Numbered from the stretch's first letter, positions 16,822 through 26,109 are shown. The stretch is 64,000 nucleotides of DNA from Gemmatimonadota bacterium (GCA_028874985.1 JAPPGI010000030.1:58326-122325), one strand, 5' to 3'. Numbers and translations are program-made. The notes: a model not told the origin generated them from the sequence alone.

Positions 16822-16853
16822 ATACTTTACAGCGTGGACCGGTGAAGCGAAGC

Positions 16854-16895
16854 GGCCAGCGCGGATGCATCGCCGTTCGAATGCACCGGGGGGCC
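16854..16895 (-). repeat. Dispersed repeat, copy 2
   Basis: On the minus strand it reads GGCC, CCCCGG, TGCATTCGAACGGCGATGCA, TCCGCGCTGGCC. Core identical over GCATTCG and CGGCGATGCATCCG to the other copies. It sits between two convergent genes. Confidence 0.75.
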
Positions 16896-16978
16896 GTTCG
16901 CGATAGTGTTCCCCTCCCTGGAGGCCGGCGGTAACGCAGAGCGCTGTCAGCCACAGCACCCGCGGCCGGCCCATCGTG

Positions 16979-17755
16979 CTACGCCTCGCCGTCCTCGTCA
17001 CGCGCCGTCGCATGCACCGCGAACGCGACCCCCTGCGGGTCCATGCACTGGGCGATGAGGTCGCCGTCCGGCACCTCCACCGGCCCGTTCAGGATCCGGC
17101 CCCCGAGGTCGGTGACGGTCTTCACCGCCGCATGCACATCCGGAACCCGCACGTACAGGAGCCAGCCGATCGCGCACATCTCCGGCGGGCCGTTGAAGAT
17201 CCCGCCCAGCGGATGCGCGCCCCCGCCGAACACCTGGTAGAACCCCATCTCCCCCATGTCCATCCGGTCCGCGGCCTGCCAGCCGAAAACATCGGAGTAG
17301 AAGTCCCACGCGGCATCGGCGTCGCGGGTGGCGAGCTCGTGCCAGGAGAATTCGCCCAGCGCGGGCGGGCCGTCGTGCCCCGCCGCGTCGCCCTCGGGCT
17401 CGATGACCGCGATGACGCCGCTCTGCGGGTCCGCGATGACCGCGAAGCGGCCCACCTGGGGCACCGCCATCTCTTTCAGAACGGAGCCGCCGCCACTGCG
17501 TACCTTCGCGAGGGTGCCGTCCAGGTCGGGCGTGGAGACGTAGGCCAGCCAGCACGGGGGAACCTCGGGCGCGGGGAGGTCCATCAGCCCGCCCACCGGC
17601 ATCTCCCCGTTCATCCACATCTCGTACGGATTGTCGCCGCCGTCCCAGGTGCTCGTGGACCAGCCGGTGATCGCCGAGTAGAAGTCGCGGGCCGCCTCCG
17701 GATCGGGTGTCATCAGTTCGTGCCACGAGAAACGGCCGAGGGGTTTGTGGGACAT
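16979..17755 (-). CDS. VOC family protein (two glyoxalase-like domains)
   Basis: A 258-residue protein made of two similar VOC modules. Each starts with a FSWHELxTxD motif (residues about 8 and 135) and contains the pattern ARDFYSAITGW or AWDFYSDVFGW. The repeats suggest an internal duplication giving one metal-binding fold. Such proteins are often annotated as glyoxalase or dioxygenase relatives, but the substrate cannot be read from sequence. The ATG at 17755-17753 is followed by SHKPLGRFSWHEL. The frame is open farther upstream only as Arg/Pro-rich sequence. Confidence 0.85.
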   Translation of the reverse strand: MSHKPLGRFSWHELMTPDPEAARDFYSAITGWSTSTWDGGDNPYEMWMNGEMPVGGLMDLPAPEVPPCWLAYVSTPDLDGTLAKVRSGGGSVLKEMAVPQVGRFAVIADPQSGVIAVIEPEGDAAGHDGPPALGEFSWHELATRDADAAWDFYSDVFGWQAADRMDMGEMGFYQVFGGGAHPLGGIFNGPPEMCAIGWLLYVRVPDVHAAVKTVTDLGGRILNGPVEVPDGDLIAQCMDPQGVAFAVHATARDEDGEA

Positions 17756-17925
17756 GGTGGTGGTTGTTGCCTTTCGTGGAGCCAGGTTGGTTTGCGGGCG
17801 TCCGAATACTAACAGACCGGGCGCGTCATCCCCAACCGCGAGCGACGGGAGTCTCGGCCGGGGGTGTTGGGCTCTCGCGGCCAGGCGAGACTTGAGGGAC
17901 GGTGCATCAGGCGCGCGACCGGGAA

Positions 17926-19161
17926 CTATCCGGCACCCGTCTCCGGCGTACGCAGCTCGTACATGACGACCCGCTCGGTCCCCAGTTCGTCGGAGTGGAC
18001 GCCGAGCAGGTAGTCGGCGCCGAACTCGTAGATCGTGACTCCGGCAGGGTGGTCCAGGCGGCACTGGAACTCCCCGTCGGTTCCGAATGCCCACCAGTCC
18101 TCGCTCGTGCCGGGTTTGCGATAGGGATAGACCCACAGGCGGCCGTCGCGCCCGATGCGAACGGTATTCACGGTCGGGAACACATCGGCGACCGGGCGGC
18201 GGTCGCTGAGCATTGCATCATACGCCCGATGCCAATTCTCGCTGTCGCGCCCACCCCGACTCTCGACGAACCGGTCCCGGAACGCCTCCACATGAGCGCG
18301 GGTGACCTCCCGGCCCGGATCCGCCCACCGCACGATTCGGCCGAGACGCAGTTGCTCGTCCAGAAGGCGGACTTCGGGTTCCCTCGAGGTCGCGATCGCG
18401 ATGGTCGTGCCCCGCGCATGCACCGAGGGCCGGGGGTCGAAGAGCATGGCCACCACCCCGCCGGCACCCTCCCACGTGCCTTCGCGTTCCGCTTCGAGCC
18501 GGGCCAGTTCTCCAACCGCGGATCCGTCGGCGGCGTGCGCCTCCACGTACCAGGGCATCGGCTCACCGAAGTCCGGGGTCCGCCGCAGATGGGCGTCGTC
18601 CCTGGCGTTCACCGAGACGCCATTGTCCAGCACCCCACCCCCCAGCGACGCATTGAAGTACTGCGGCTTCATGTCGACCGTGCGCGCATATTCCCCGCTC
18701 GACGCATAGACGTGGTACCGCCAGGGTCGGTAGTCGCCCACCCACAGCGTGTCCCCCGGGAGCACCCAGATGTACCGCCCGATCCTGAACTCCCCCGGCC
18801 CCTCGCCCTTCCCCCCCATCGAACGCAGGTGCTCTCCGTCCGCGCCGAAGACGCGGATTTCCCCGGTGCCGTTGTTCAGCACTGCGACGGTGCCGTCCGA
18901 CAGCCGACTGGCGCCGCGGACCCAGTGGAACATGTAGGGCTCCTCGCCCTCGACCACGCCAAGCGTCAGGGTGGGTTCGTCGCCCAGCGCACAGTACGTG
19001 TCCGAGTTGCGCGGGTCGCTGGTGACGACCCGGACCCCTGCACTGTCGATCGCGATGGCCGGGGCGCGCTCGGGGGGCGGCGGATCGCCGCAGGAGGCGG
19101 CGCCAGCCAGGACGAGCAAGGTGCCGGGGAGCAGAATCGGGCGAGGTCGTGAGCGGATCAT
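17926..19161 (-). CDS. Six-bladed beta-propeller lipoprotein
   Basis: A 411-residue lipoprotein (lipobox AGAASC near residue 24). The mature part begins with DSAGVRVVTSD, a start shared with the propeller part of the gene at 23711. It contains blade-like repeats such as LSDGTVAVLNNGTGEIRVFGADG and GDTLWVGDYRPWRYHVYASSG, with GGKGEGPGEF, a typical loop of these bacterial 6-bladed propellers. Role unknown, probably ligand binding at the cell surface. It follows the TonB receptor gene by 99 bases on the same strand and may be co-transcribed. Confidence 0.82.
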   Translation of the reverse strand: MIRSRPRPILLPGTLLVLAGAASCGDPPPPERAPAIAIDSAGVRVVTSDPRNSDTYCALGDEPTLTLGVVEGEEPYMFHWVRGASRLSDGTVAVLNNGTGEIRVFGADGEHLRSMGGKGEGPGEFRIGRYIWVLPGDTLWVGDYRPWRYHVYASSGEYARTVDMKPQYFNASLGGGVLDNGVSVNARDDAHLRRTPDFGEPMPWYVEAHAADGSAVGELARLEAEREGTWEGAGGVVAMLFDPRPSVHARGTTIAIATSREPEVRLLDEQLRLGRIVRWADPGREVTRAHVEAFRDRFVESRGGRDSENWHRAYDAMLSDRRPVADVFPTVNTVRIGRDGRLWVYPYRKPGTSEDWWAFGTDGEFQCRLDHPAGVTIYEFGADYLLGVHSDELGTERVVMYELRTPETGAG

Positions 19162-19260
19162 CGAAAAAGGGCTCGCTGCGCAGGCCGTGTCGCCACGTGC
19201 GACGGTCTCCGGACTTCGCCACCCGGCCGGCCGCGCGGTGATGGGGCCGGTTAGCGGCGC

Positions 19261-21945
19261 TCAAAGGTCGTACTTCACCCTCAAGAGCGCCAGCCGCCCC
19301 AGCTCCGGCGCCCCCACGAACTCGCGGTGCAGGTTGTCGAGCGCGTTGTATACCGTCAGTTCCAGCCGCGCGTTGGGCTGGAAGGGCAGCTGGTATCCGG
19401 CCGTCAGGTCGAGGACGTGGTAGCTGTCCACCGGGCCGGCGAACACACCCGACCGCATGTCGAAGCCGTCGGAGAAGCGCCAGCGTCCGTCGAGATGGAA
19501 GCCGCGGGCGCGGTCGGTGAAGGCGACGGCCAGCGACCCCTTGTGGCTCGGCGCATTGAGGGAGAGGTCGTTGCTGCCGGGGCACTCGCCGTCGTCGTCG
19601 AAGTCGAAGCACTCCCGGCTCTGAAACGAGTAGCCCGCGGTCAGGCTCACCCGCTCGGAGGCCAGGACCTGCATGGAGAAGTCGGCCCCCCAGTAGCTGG
19701 CCGAGCCGAAGTTGCGGGAGGTGATCAGGAGATCCGGCAAGGGGAACTGATCCGGTGTCACTACGCCCACAGGCACGGAGGCCAGCCCCGCGGCCAGTTC
19801 GGCCACCTGCTCCGGCGTCACCAGTCCGGCCCGGATGAGATCGGCCAGGCGGCTCCCCAGGAAGGCGCCGGCGGCGGCCCCGTCCAGTAACACATTCGGC
19901 GACTCCACCTTGAGGGCGCCGACGAAGTTCTCGACATCGGCGGCGTACACGTCGACCGCCAGCCTGACGCGGTCCCGGATCAGGCCCTTGTACCCCGCTT
20001 CGAGGGTGTTGAAGACAGTGGAAACCAGGGCGGGGACATCGCGGGGTCCCGGGTCGAGGGGGAAGACGTCGCCCCCTTCCACGCCGAGCGCCTCCGGGTC
20101 GAGGCGGCGGAAGACGGTGGCCAGCGCCGGGTCGCCGGGCTGGTCGCCGGGGCCGAGGACGTACGGTCGCAGCGACTCCGGGACGAACCGGACGACCAGA
20201 GCATCCCAGAAGAGCGCCGCGTTGGCGGGCATCCGGCCGGGCAGGAACGGCGAACGCATGCAGAGCTCCATGTGTCCGCCGGGGCAGCGGTCCGAAAACG
20301 TCAACCCGTCCGAGGGGACCCCGAAAGCGCGCAGCCGGTAGCCGATTCCCGGGGCGATGGGGAGCATGCCCGTCTCGATGTCCAGGAACAGCGACGAGGT
20401 GCCCGGTGTGGCGAAGGCGCGGTTGTAGGTGAAGCGGAGGCTGTGGCCCTCGGCGGGACGGAACACGATTGCCGCCCTGGGCGAGAGGTTCAGCTCAGCA
20501 AGCCGGTTGTGGTCGTCGGCGCGCAGCGCGGCGACCAGATCGACACGGTCGCCCAGGTGCGTCTCCGAGTGCAGGTAGGCACCCGCTTCGACGATCACGT
20601 CGTCGTCCTCGTTGCCCCCGTAGATCGTGCCCTCGGAGCGAGGTTCGACGCGCTGCCAGTCGATCCCCCAGGTGAATCTCTGCCGTTCGCCGATATCCAG
20701 CCCGTGCTGCACCTGGGCCGCCATGGTGCGCGACCGGTCCACGATGGGGAGTCCGCTGCGCAGCAGGTAGCTGTTGTCCCCCGAGTGGGTCCGGTTGAGG
20801 AAGACCTGCCCGAAGAGACGGCCCTTCAGCACCCGGACCTGCCCGTAGCGGTACTGCCAGTCGTGCGTCTGCGATGACCCGATGCTGGTCAGGTTGATGC
20901 TGCTGAGCGACGTGTTGAGTCCCCCGGAAACGATGAACTCGCCGTCTTCCGCGAACCGGTAGTCGGCGCGGAGGTCGGCGAAGTACCGCTCGTTGAGCGG
21001 ATTGCGCACGCCGATCCGCGGATGGCCGGGGTTCTCCTCCCGGGCCGCCACCTCCCAGGGGTCCTCGTACTTCCAGTCGTTGGCGCGGAGGTACTGGCCC
21101 GAAACCTTGAGGCCGAACCGCTCCGACACCCGGTGGGCGCTCCGCATCAGGAACTGGAACAGCGACCGCTCCCCCCCGGCCAGCGAGACCGTCGTGCCCG
21201 GCCTGTCGATCGGCGAGTGCGTGATGACGTGCATGACGCCCTCGGCCGCGTTGGGGCCGTAGAGCGCCGCGCCCGGTCCCCGCGCGACCTCGATGCGCTC
21301 GATGTCCATGTCGGTCGCCGGGATCATGTTGATGGCGTTGATCCTGAGCGCCGGGATGCGCGCGTAGCGGTTGTCCACGATGCTCAGCAGGCGCCCCGAG
21401 GCCACGTTGTTGAAGCCGCGCACGACCACGTAGCTCTGGGTGATTCCGGTAGTCGCGAGATCGACCCCCGGCAGCGTCCGGATGTGGTCGGCGGGGGTGG
21501 GCGCGATCATCCGCGAGATCTGCTCCCCGCTGAGGGTGGAGACCGAGGCCGGGGCGTCGAGCTCCTTCTCCTCGCGGCGCGAGGCGGTGACGACGAGCGG
21601 GTTCAGGGCGAGCGCGCCGGAGCGGAGCCGGATGGTGACCGGGACCGGGGCGCCGGCCGCGACGGCGACGCCGTCGGTGCGGGAGGTCTCGTAGCCGATC
21701 CGGGTCACGACCACCGAATGGGTGCCGGCCGGGACCGAGAGGAGGAATCCGCCCGCCGAATCGGTCACCGCCCTGGCGTCCTCCCGTCCCAGCACCCGTA
21801 TGGCGGCGTCGGCAACGGGAGAACCAGTTTCCAGATCGACGATGGTGCCGGTGATCGCGCCCGTTTGGCCGTGGGCGGCGGTCGTGGGGAGTGAAGAAAT
21901 AACCGTGGAAAGAAGCAACCCGGCAAACGTGCGCCTTCCGGTCAT
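19261..21945 (-). CDS. TonB-dependent receptor with carboxypeptidase-like N-terminal domain
   Basis: An 894-residue outer-membrane receptor. It has a signal peptide ending around AHGQ, a carboxypeptidase-regulatory-like domain (TGAITGTIVDLETGSPVADA, then GGFLLSVPAGTHSVV), a plug domain (ISRMIAPTPADHIRTLPGVDL, VVVRGFNN, EVARGPGAALYGPNA), and a beta-barrel ending ELGRLALLRVKYDL. It imports an unknown ligand with TonB energy. Length is normal. The propeller lipoprotein gene follows downstream on the same strand. Confidence 0.92.
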   Translation of the reverse strand: MTGRRTFAGLLLSTVISSLPTTAAHGQTGAITGTIVDLETGSPVADAAIRVLGREDARAVTDSAGGFLLSVPAGTHSVVVTRIGYETSRTDGVAVAAGAPVPVTIRLRSGALALNPLVVTASRREEKELDAPASVSTLSGEQISRMIAPTPADHIRTLPGVDLATTGITQSYVVVRGFNNVASGRLLSIVDNRYARIPALRINAINMIPATDMDIERIEVARGPGAALYGPNAAEGVMHVITHSPIDRPGTTVSLAGGERSLFQFLMRSAHRVSERFGLKVSGQYLRANDWKYEDPWEVAAREENPGHPRIGVRNPLNERYFADLRADYRFAEDGEFIVSGGLNTSLSSINLTSIGSSQTHDWQYRYGQVRVLKGRLFGQVFLNRTHSGDNSYLLRSGLPIVDRSRTMAAQVQHGLDIGERQRFTWGIDWQRVEPRSEGTIYGGNEDDDVIVEAGAYLHSETHLGDRVDLVAALRADDHNRLAELNLSPRAAIVFRPAEGHSLRFTYNRAFATPGTSSLFLDIETGMLPIAPGIGYRLRAFGVPSDGLTFSDRCPGGHMELCMRSPFLPGRMPANAALFWDALVVRFVPESLRPYVLGPGDQPGDPALATVFRRLDPEALGVEGGDVFPLDPGPRDVPALVSTVFNTLEAGYKGLIRDRVRLAVDVYAADVENFVGALKVESPNVLLDGAAAGAFLGSRLADLIRAGLVTPEQVAELAAGLASVPVGVVTPDQFPLPDLLITSRNFGSASYWGADFSMQVLASERVSLTAGYSFQSRECFDFDDDGECPGSNDLSLNAPSHKGSLAVAFTDRARGFHLDGRWRFSDGFDMRSGVFAGPVDSYHVLDLTAGYQLPFQPNARLELTVYNALDNLHREFVGAPELGRLALLRVKYDL

Positions 21946-22260
21946 TGCACCCGTCCTTGCTCGTGTGTGTTATCCGACCCCGCAAGTCCAACGGGGGCAT
22001 ACAGTAAGATCGGATGTCGGCGACTCGCAAGCCATTCCCGTCAGAGGGCGTGCTCGCTCGACGGGCGCGACCGGGACCTGCCGGGAGCGGCGCAGCCCGC
22101 CGCCACGCTTCGCCTCGCCCCCGCCATTGCCCCGCACCGGAGTCAGGCGTAGGCTTGCGGTGCGGTATCTCCGGGCGCAGCCGCTGCGACCTCGAGGCGG
22201 CCGGCGCGGCCGGAGAAGCTGCCGGAACAGCCACCGCTTCACCACCACACCGGAGTCAAC
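21946..22260. other. Divergent intergenic region
   Basis: About 315 bases between the receptor start (minus) and the sixA start (plus). Both promoters must be here. I see no strong -35/-10 pair, operator or RNA gene. Short open frames in this stretch have the composition of noise. Confidence 0.45.
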
Positions 22261-22773
22261 ATGCGTCGCTTGCTGCTGGCGCGGCACGCAAAGTCGAGCT
22301 GGAGCGACATCAGCCTGGCGGACCACGACCGGCCGCTCAACGGCCGGGGACGCCGGGCCGCGCCCCTGGTCGCCGCCGCACTCGAGGAGCGCGGCTTCAT
22401 ACCCGAGCTCGTCTACTCGAGCACGTCGCGCCGGACCCGCGACACCTGGGCCCTCATGGAGCCCCGGTTCGGCAGCCACCCGCACGTCGAGTACCTCTCC
22501 GACCTCTACCACGCCTCGCCGCGGGCAGTGCTCGACATCGTAGCCGGAGCACCCCGCACGGCCGGGACGCTGATGGTTCTCGGACACAATCCCTCCACCC
22601 ACGCGCTCGCCGCGCATCTCGCCCGTGGCGGGAGCCGGGAACAGCGCGACCGGGTGGTCCGCTCCTTTCCCACCGGGGCCGTCGCCGTCATTCAACTCGC
22701 CGAAGACGACTGGGGGTCGGCGTCGGAAGGCGGCCGGATCCTCGACTTCATCATACCGCGGCGCCTGGGTTAG
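22261..22773 (+). CDS. sixA: SixA-type phosphohistidine phosphatase
   Basis: A 170-residue histidine phosphatase. The N-terminal LLLARHAKSSW carries the catalytic RH motif in the form typical of SixA, followed by DHDRPLNGRGRRAA. The second catalytic histidine is in MVLGHNPSTH. SixA removes phosphate from histidine phosphotransfer domains or related proteins. The start is the first ATG and matches the family N-terminus. It lies 38 bases before ppk2 on the same strand, so the two are probably co-transcribed. Confidence 0.9.
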   Translation: MRRLLLARHAKSSWSDISLADHDRPLNGRGRRAAPLVAAALEERGFIPELVYSSTSRRTRDTWALMEPRFGSHPHVEYLSDLYHASPRAVLDIVAGAPRTAGTLMVLGHNPSTHALAAHLARGGSREQRDRVVRSFPTGAVAVIQLAEDDWGSASEGGRILDFIIPRRLG

Positions 22774-22811
22774 CCGGCCGGCCGAGACGGACCCGCCGAA
22801 GGGAGGCAACC

Positions 22812-23687
22812 ATGATCGACGACAACCCGCACGAAAACCGGAAGCTCGGTCCCGAGGCCATCGCCCGCGTCTTCCAGGAGGGCATCTATCCCTACGAGAA
22901 GAAGATGAAGCGGCGCGAGTACGAGGGACAGAAGGCCGGGCTCCAGGTCGAGCTGCTCAAGGTCCAGCGCTGGGTGAAGGGGTCGGGGAAGAAGATCGTC
23001 ATCCTCTTCGAGGGCAGGGACGCCGCGGGAAAGGGAGGAACGATCAAGCGGTTCATGGAACACCTGAATCCCCGCGGTGCCCGGGTGGTCGCCCTGGACA
23101 AGCCCAGCGACGTCGAACGGGGCCAATGGTACTTCCAGCGCTACATCCAGCACCTGCCGACCGCCGGGGAAATGGTCCTCTTCGATCGCTCCTGGTACAA
23201 CCGGGCCGGGGTGGAACGCGTCATGGGGTTCTGTACCGGCCGGGAATACCTGGAGTTTCTGCGCCAGTGCCCCGAGCTCGAACGCATGCTCGTCAACAGC
23301 GGCATCCTGTTCTTCAAGTTCTATTTCTCGGTCTCCCAGAAGGAACAGAAGCATCGTTTCGACAAGCGCAAGACGGACCCGCTGAAGCAGTGGAAGGTGT
23401 CTCCGATCGACATCGCGTCGCTCGACAAGTGGCCCGACTACACGCAGGCCAAGGAGGCCATGTTCTTCTACACGGACACCGCCGACGCACCGTGGACCGT
23501 CATCAAGTCGGATGACAAGAAGCGGGCGCGCATCGCGGCGATGCAGTTCCTGCTGTCCAGGCTCGAATACCCGGACAAGAACTCCGAGGTCGTGACCGGC
23601 CCCGACCCGTTGATCGCCGGGCCCGCGACCCGCGTCGTCAGCCGCGACGAGCCGGTAACGGAGGAACCGGCCGCGATCGTTCGGTAG
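22812..23687 (+). CDS. ppk2: Polyphosphate kinase 2
   Basis: A 291-residue PPK2-family kinase that transfers phosphate between polyphosphate and nucleotides. Visible are the Walker A segment EGRDAAGKGGTIKR, the lid-region sequence RGQWYFQRYIQHLP, the Walker B-like LFDRSWYNRAGVERVMGFC, and QEQKHRFDKRKTDPLKQWKVSP. The C-terminal 30 residues (GPATRVVSRDEPVTEE) are variable. A GGGAGG ribosome binding site precedes the ATG. The direction favoured (ADP/GDP phosphorylation versus polyphosphate synthesis) cannot be read from the sequence. Confidence 0.93.
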   Translation: MIDDNPHENRKLGPEAIARVFQEGIYPYEKKMKRREYEGQKAGLQVELLKVQRWVKGSGKKIVILFEGRDAAGKGGTIKRFMEHLNPRGARVVALDKPSDVERGQWYFQRYIQHLPTAGEMVLFDRSWYNRAGVERVMGFCTGREYLEFLRQCPELERMLVNSGILFFKFYFSVSQKEQKHRFDKRKTDPLKQWKVSPIDIASLDKWPDYTQAKEAMFFYTDTADAPWTVIKSDDKKRARIAAMQFLLSRLEYPDKNSEVVTGPDPLIAGPATRVVSRDEPVTEEPAAIVR

Positions 23688-23710
23688 CCCGGGGACGGAA
23701 TACCCGCGCC

Positions 23711-25939
23711 GTGTCCGTGAGACTCCGCCGCGACGAACGGGGGTTGGAGCCCGCGGGGTGGCCGCCGGCGCCGGTCGCAGGGCTCTACCTCCACCACAGT
23801 CCCCGGCGGGGAATCGCCCGGAGCGTGTTCATTCTCGTCCTTCTCGGGGGCGTCTGCTGCACCGGAGAACAGGCGAGCGATCCTGACGCGCCCACCCGCG
23901 ACTCCGCGGGCGTGGCCATTGTCGATAACCCCGGGCAGGACCGCACCCGCCCCGGGCAGCCCGTGCTGCTGGCCGATCTCGCGACCCCCGACGATGCGCT
24001 CACTCCGGTCCCCTGGGGCGTAGCGGCCGACGAGGCCGCGGGGCGCGTGTACGTGGCCGATGCCGCCGCCAACCGGGTGGCCGTCTTCGACGCTGCGGGC
24101 GGCTTCGTCGGCGAACTGGGCCGCGCGGGCGAGGGTCCGGGCGAGTTCGAGCGCCCGAGCGCGCTGGCGATGTTGCGCGGTACCGTGCCGCCCGGTGGGG
24201 AGCCGCCCGGCTCCGGCGACGTGCTCGTGGTCCTGGACCCGCTGCGGTCCGTTCTCAGCCGGTGGTCCGGCGACGGCGAGTTCCTGCGCGAAGACCGCCT
24301 TCCGGCCGACTACTGGGGGCCGGGCTTCCAGGTCGGTCCCGACTGGTTCGCGGCCGTCACATCGAGCACGACCGGAATGCGGGTCGCGCAGCGCCTCGAG
24401 GTCAAGTCCTTGCGGGAGACCGCGGTCGTGCACGAAGTGGCCTACGAGATGGCGATGATGGAACTCCCCTGTGCGACCATGCCCGCGCCGAAGATCTTCG
24501 CCCCGGATGTGGTGTGGACCCGCGCCGGCGACACCTTCTACTACCTGAACGGCCCCGGCTACCGCGTCGACGCCTGGTCGGACGGAGCCGTCACAAGGAG
24601 CTTCCGGCGCCCCCTCGCCCCGGTGGCGGTGTCCCGGGAGATGGCCGTGACGTGGGCCGGCCTGGGTCCCGGACCGTACCAGGGGTTCATGCGCGGGTGC
24701 AATCTCTCGGCGGAGGAGCTGGTGGAAGCGGTGGGACACGAGGACGTGCTGCCACCGGTGGCGGGACTGGCCGCCGATCCCGCCGGAAGGCTCTGGGTCG
24801 CCCGCCGCGGCACCGGCCTGGCGCCCGAGGAGATCGACATCTTCGACCCCGATGGCGCCTACCTGGGGACGCTGCACACACCTGCCGTGCCGGTCGCCTT
24901 CCTGTCCGAGTCGCGCTTCGTCGGTGTGCGCCTGGACCCGTCGACCGGCCGGGTGCTCGCCTCGATCTACGAGACGGGCGATGCAGGGACCGTGGAGCAC
25001 GACCGTGGTTCCTCGCAGGCCGGTGGTGCCGCCGGGACCGCGCCCACCGGCGAAGCCGCGTCCGAAGAGGAGCGCTCCGCGCCTCCCCGGGACCCCGTCC
25101 CGAATCCCGCCGGACTCCGTGAATTCCGTGACTGCCCGGCGTGCCCCGCCATGGTCGAGCTTCCCCCCGGACGCTACATGATGGGGACATCGGACGAAGA
25201 GGAAGAGCGTTCGGGGCTGGGCCGGAACCCGCGGCGCACGCGGCACAGCCGGAACGCCGAGAGACCGCAGCTCGATGTCACGATCGACTACCGGTTCGCC
25301 CTCGGCAAGTACGAAACCACCTTCGAGGAGTGGGACCGCTGCGTCGATGCGGGGGGCTGCACGTACCGCCCCACCGACCGCGGATTCGGCCGCGGGAGCC
25401 GCCCCGTCATCCACGTATCCCGCCTGGACGCCGAGGAATACCTCGACTGGCTCCGCGAAACGACCGGCCAACCGTACCGGCTGCCCAGCAGCGCCGAATG
25501 GGAATACGCGGCCCGGGCCGGTACCGCGACCGCCCGCTGGTGGGGCGATGAACTCGGCGGGGGAAGGGCCGTGTGCGACGGCTGCGGCAGCCGCTGGGAC
25601 GACCGTTCCACGACGCCGGTGGGTTCGTTTCCGCCCAACCCGTGGGGTCTCCACGACATGCTCTCCAACGTGTCCGAGGTGGTCGCCGACTGCTGGCACG
25701 ACACCTACGAAGGACACCCGGCCGACGGGTCGCCACGCCTCGAGGCACCCCCGGGCTGGCCCGGCGGCGAATGCCGGCGAGCCACCTGGCGAGGGGGAGG
25801 GTGGCCCTCCTTCCGCTGGACGGTGAGGGCGGCGACGCGCAGCGGCGGGAACATGACCCTGGAGGACCGGCGAGACCACCCGCGGGCCGGGGGTGCCAGC
25901 GGTTTCCGGGTGGCGAGGACGCTGGACAAGCGGCCCTGA
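23711..25939 (+). CDS. Fusion of beta-propeller and FGE-sulfatase-like (SUMF1/EgtB) domain
   Basis: A 742-residue protein. After a possible signal or lipoprotein segment near residues 36-55 (SVFILVLLGGVCC), residues about 65-430 form a 6-bladed propeller (DSAGVAIVDNPGQD, GRVYVADAAANRVAVFDAAGG, GRAGEGPGEFERPSAL). A charged Ala/Pro linker follows. Residues about 475-740 form an FGE-sulfatase fold: CPAMVELPPGRYMMGTSDEEE, YETTFEEWDRCV, YRLPSSAEWEYAARAGTATA, GLHDMLSNVSEV, WRGGGW, GASGFRVAR. The copper-binding cysteine pair of true formylglycine-generating enzymes is not evident, so another oxidase or a binding role is likely. The long N-terminus makes the exact start uncertain. Confidence 0.82.
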   Translation: MSVRLRRDERGLEPAGWPPAPVAGLYLHHSPRRGIARSVFILVLLGGVCCTGEQASDPDAPTRDSAGVAIVDNPGQDRTRPGQPVLLADLATPDDALTPVPWGVAADEAAGRVYVADAAANRVAVFDAAGGFVGELGRAGEGPGEFERPSALAMLRGTVPPGGEPPGSGDVLVVLDPLRSVLSRWSGDGEFLREDRLPADYWGPGFQVGPDWFAAVTSSTTGMRVAQRLEVKSLRETAVVHEVAYEMAMMELPCATMPAPKIFAPDVVWTRAGDTFYYLNGPGYRVDAWSDGAVTRSFRRPLAPVAVSREMAVTWAGLGPGPYQGFMRGCNLSAEELVEAVGHEDVLPPVAGLAADPAGRLWVARRGTGLAPEEIDIFDPDGAYLGTLHTPAVPVAFLSESRFVGVRLDPSTGRVLASIYETGDAGTVEHDRGSSQAGGAAGTAPTGEAASEEERSAPPRDPVPNPAGLREFRDCPACPAMVELPPGRYMMGTSDEEEERSGLGRNPRRTRHSRNAERPQLDVTIDYRFALGKYETTFEEWDRCVDAGGCTYRPTDRGFGRGSRPVIHVSRLDAEEYLDWLRETTGQPYRLPSSAEWEYAARAGTATARWWGDELGGGRAVCDGCGSRWDDRSTTPVGSFPPNPWGLHDMLSNVSEVVADCWHDTYEGHPADGSPRLEAPPGWPGGECRRATWRGGGWPSFRWTVRAATRSGGNMTLEDRRDHPRAGGASGFRVARTLDKRP

Positions 25940-26086
25940 CCGCCTCTCCGCCGACATTTCCGGGCACGGGGCGGGCCGGGCAATTCACATCCGGCGGACC
26001 CGGTGCGAGTTGCGACCGTTGCGCGGACAGATCCCCCCGCCGGGGTGTCCCCCTCGCCGGATCTTGCCGTCCGTTTCGCAGGGCGT

Positions 26087-26109
26087 TACTCTGTAAAATA
26101 GAGTACTCT
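26087..26109. promoter_or_regulatory. Candidate operator/promoter of the regulator operon
   Basis: TACTCT, GTAAAAT, AGAGTACTCT: two inverted TACTCT/AGAGTA half-sites with a perfect 10-base palindrome AGAGTACTCT at 26100-26109. A -10-like TAAAAT at 26094-26099 lies between half-sites. It is 83 bases before the first gene of an operon that encodes a winged-helix regulator, so autoregulation is likely (inference). Confidence 0.6.

Larger units (their letters stand above)
16671..16978. other. Convergent intergenic region built from repeat elements
   Basis: About 308 bases between the ends of the aldolase and VOC genes with no gene. It contains a perfect hairpin AATAGCGGCGCTATT at 16737-16751, the block CGCCCGAGGAGCAA with CGCAGAGCG at 16752-16774 (seen again at 43923-43946), an AT-rich inverted repeat at 16803-16821, and dispersed repeat copy 2 at 16854-16895. 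Confidence 0.65.

Noticed and set aside
23468..25957. An 829-codon minus-strand frame across the propeller-FGE gene
   Set aside because: It mirrors the fusion gene and has composition typical of antisense reading.
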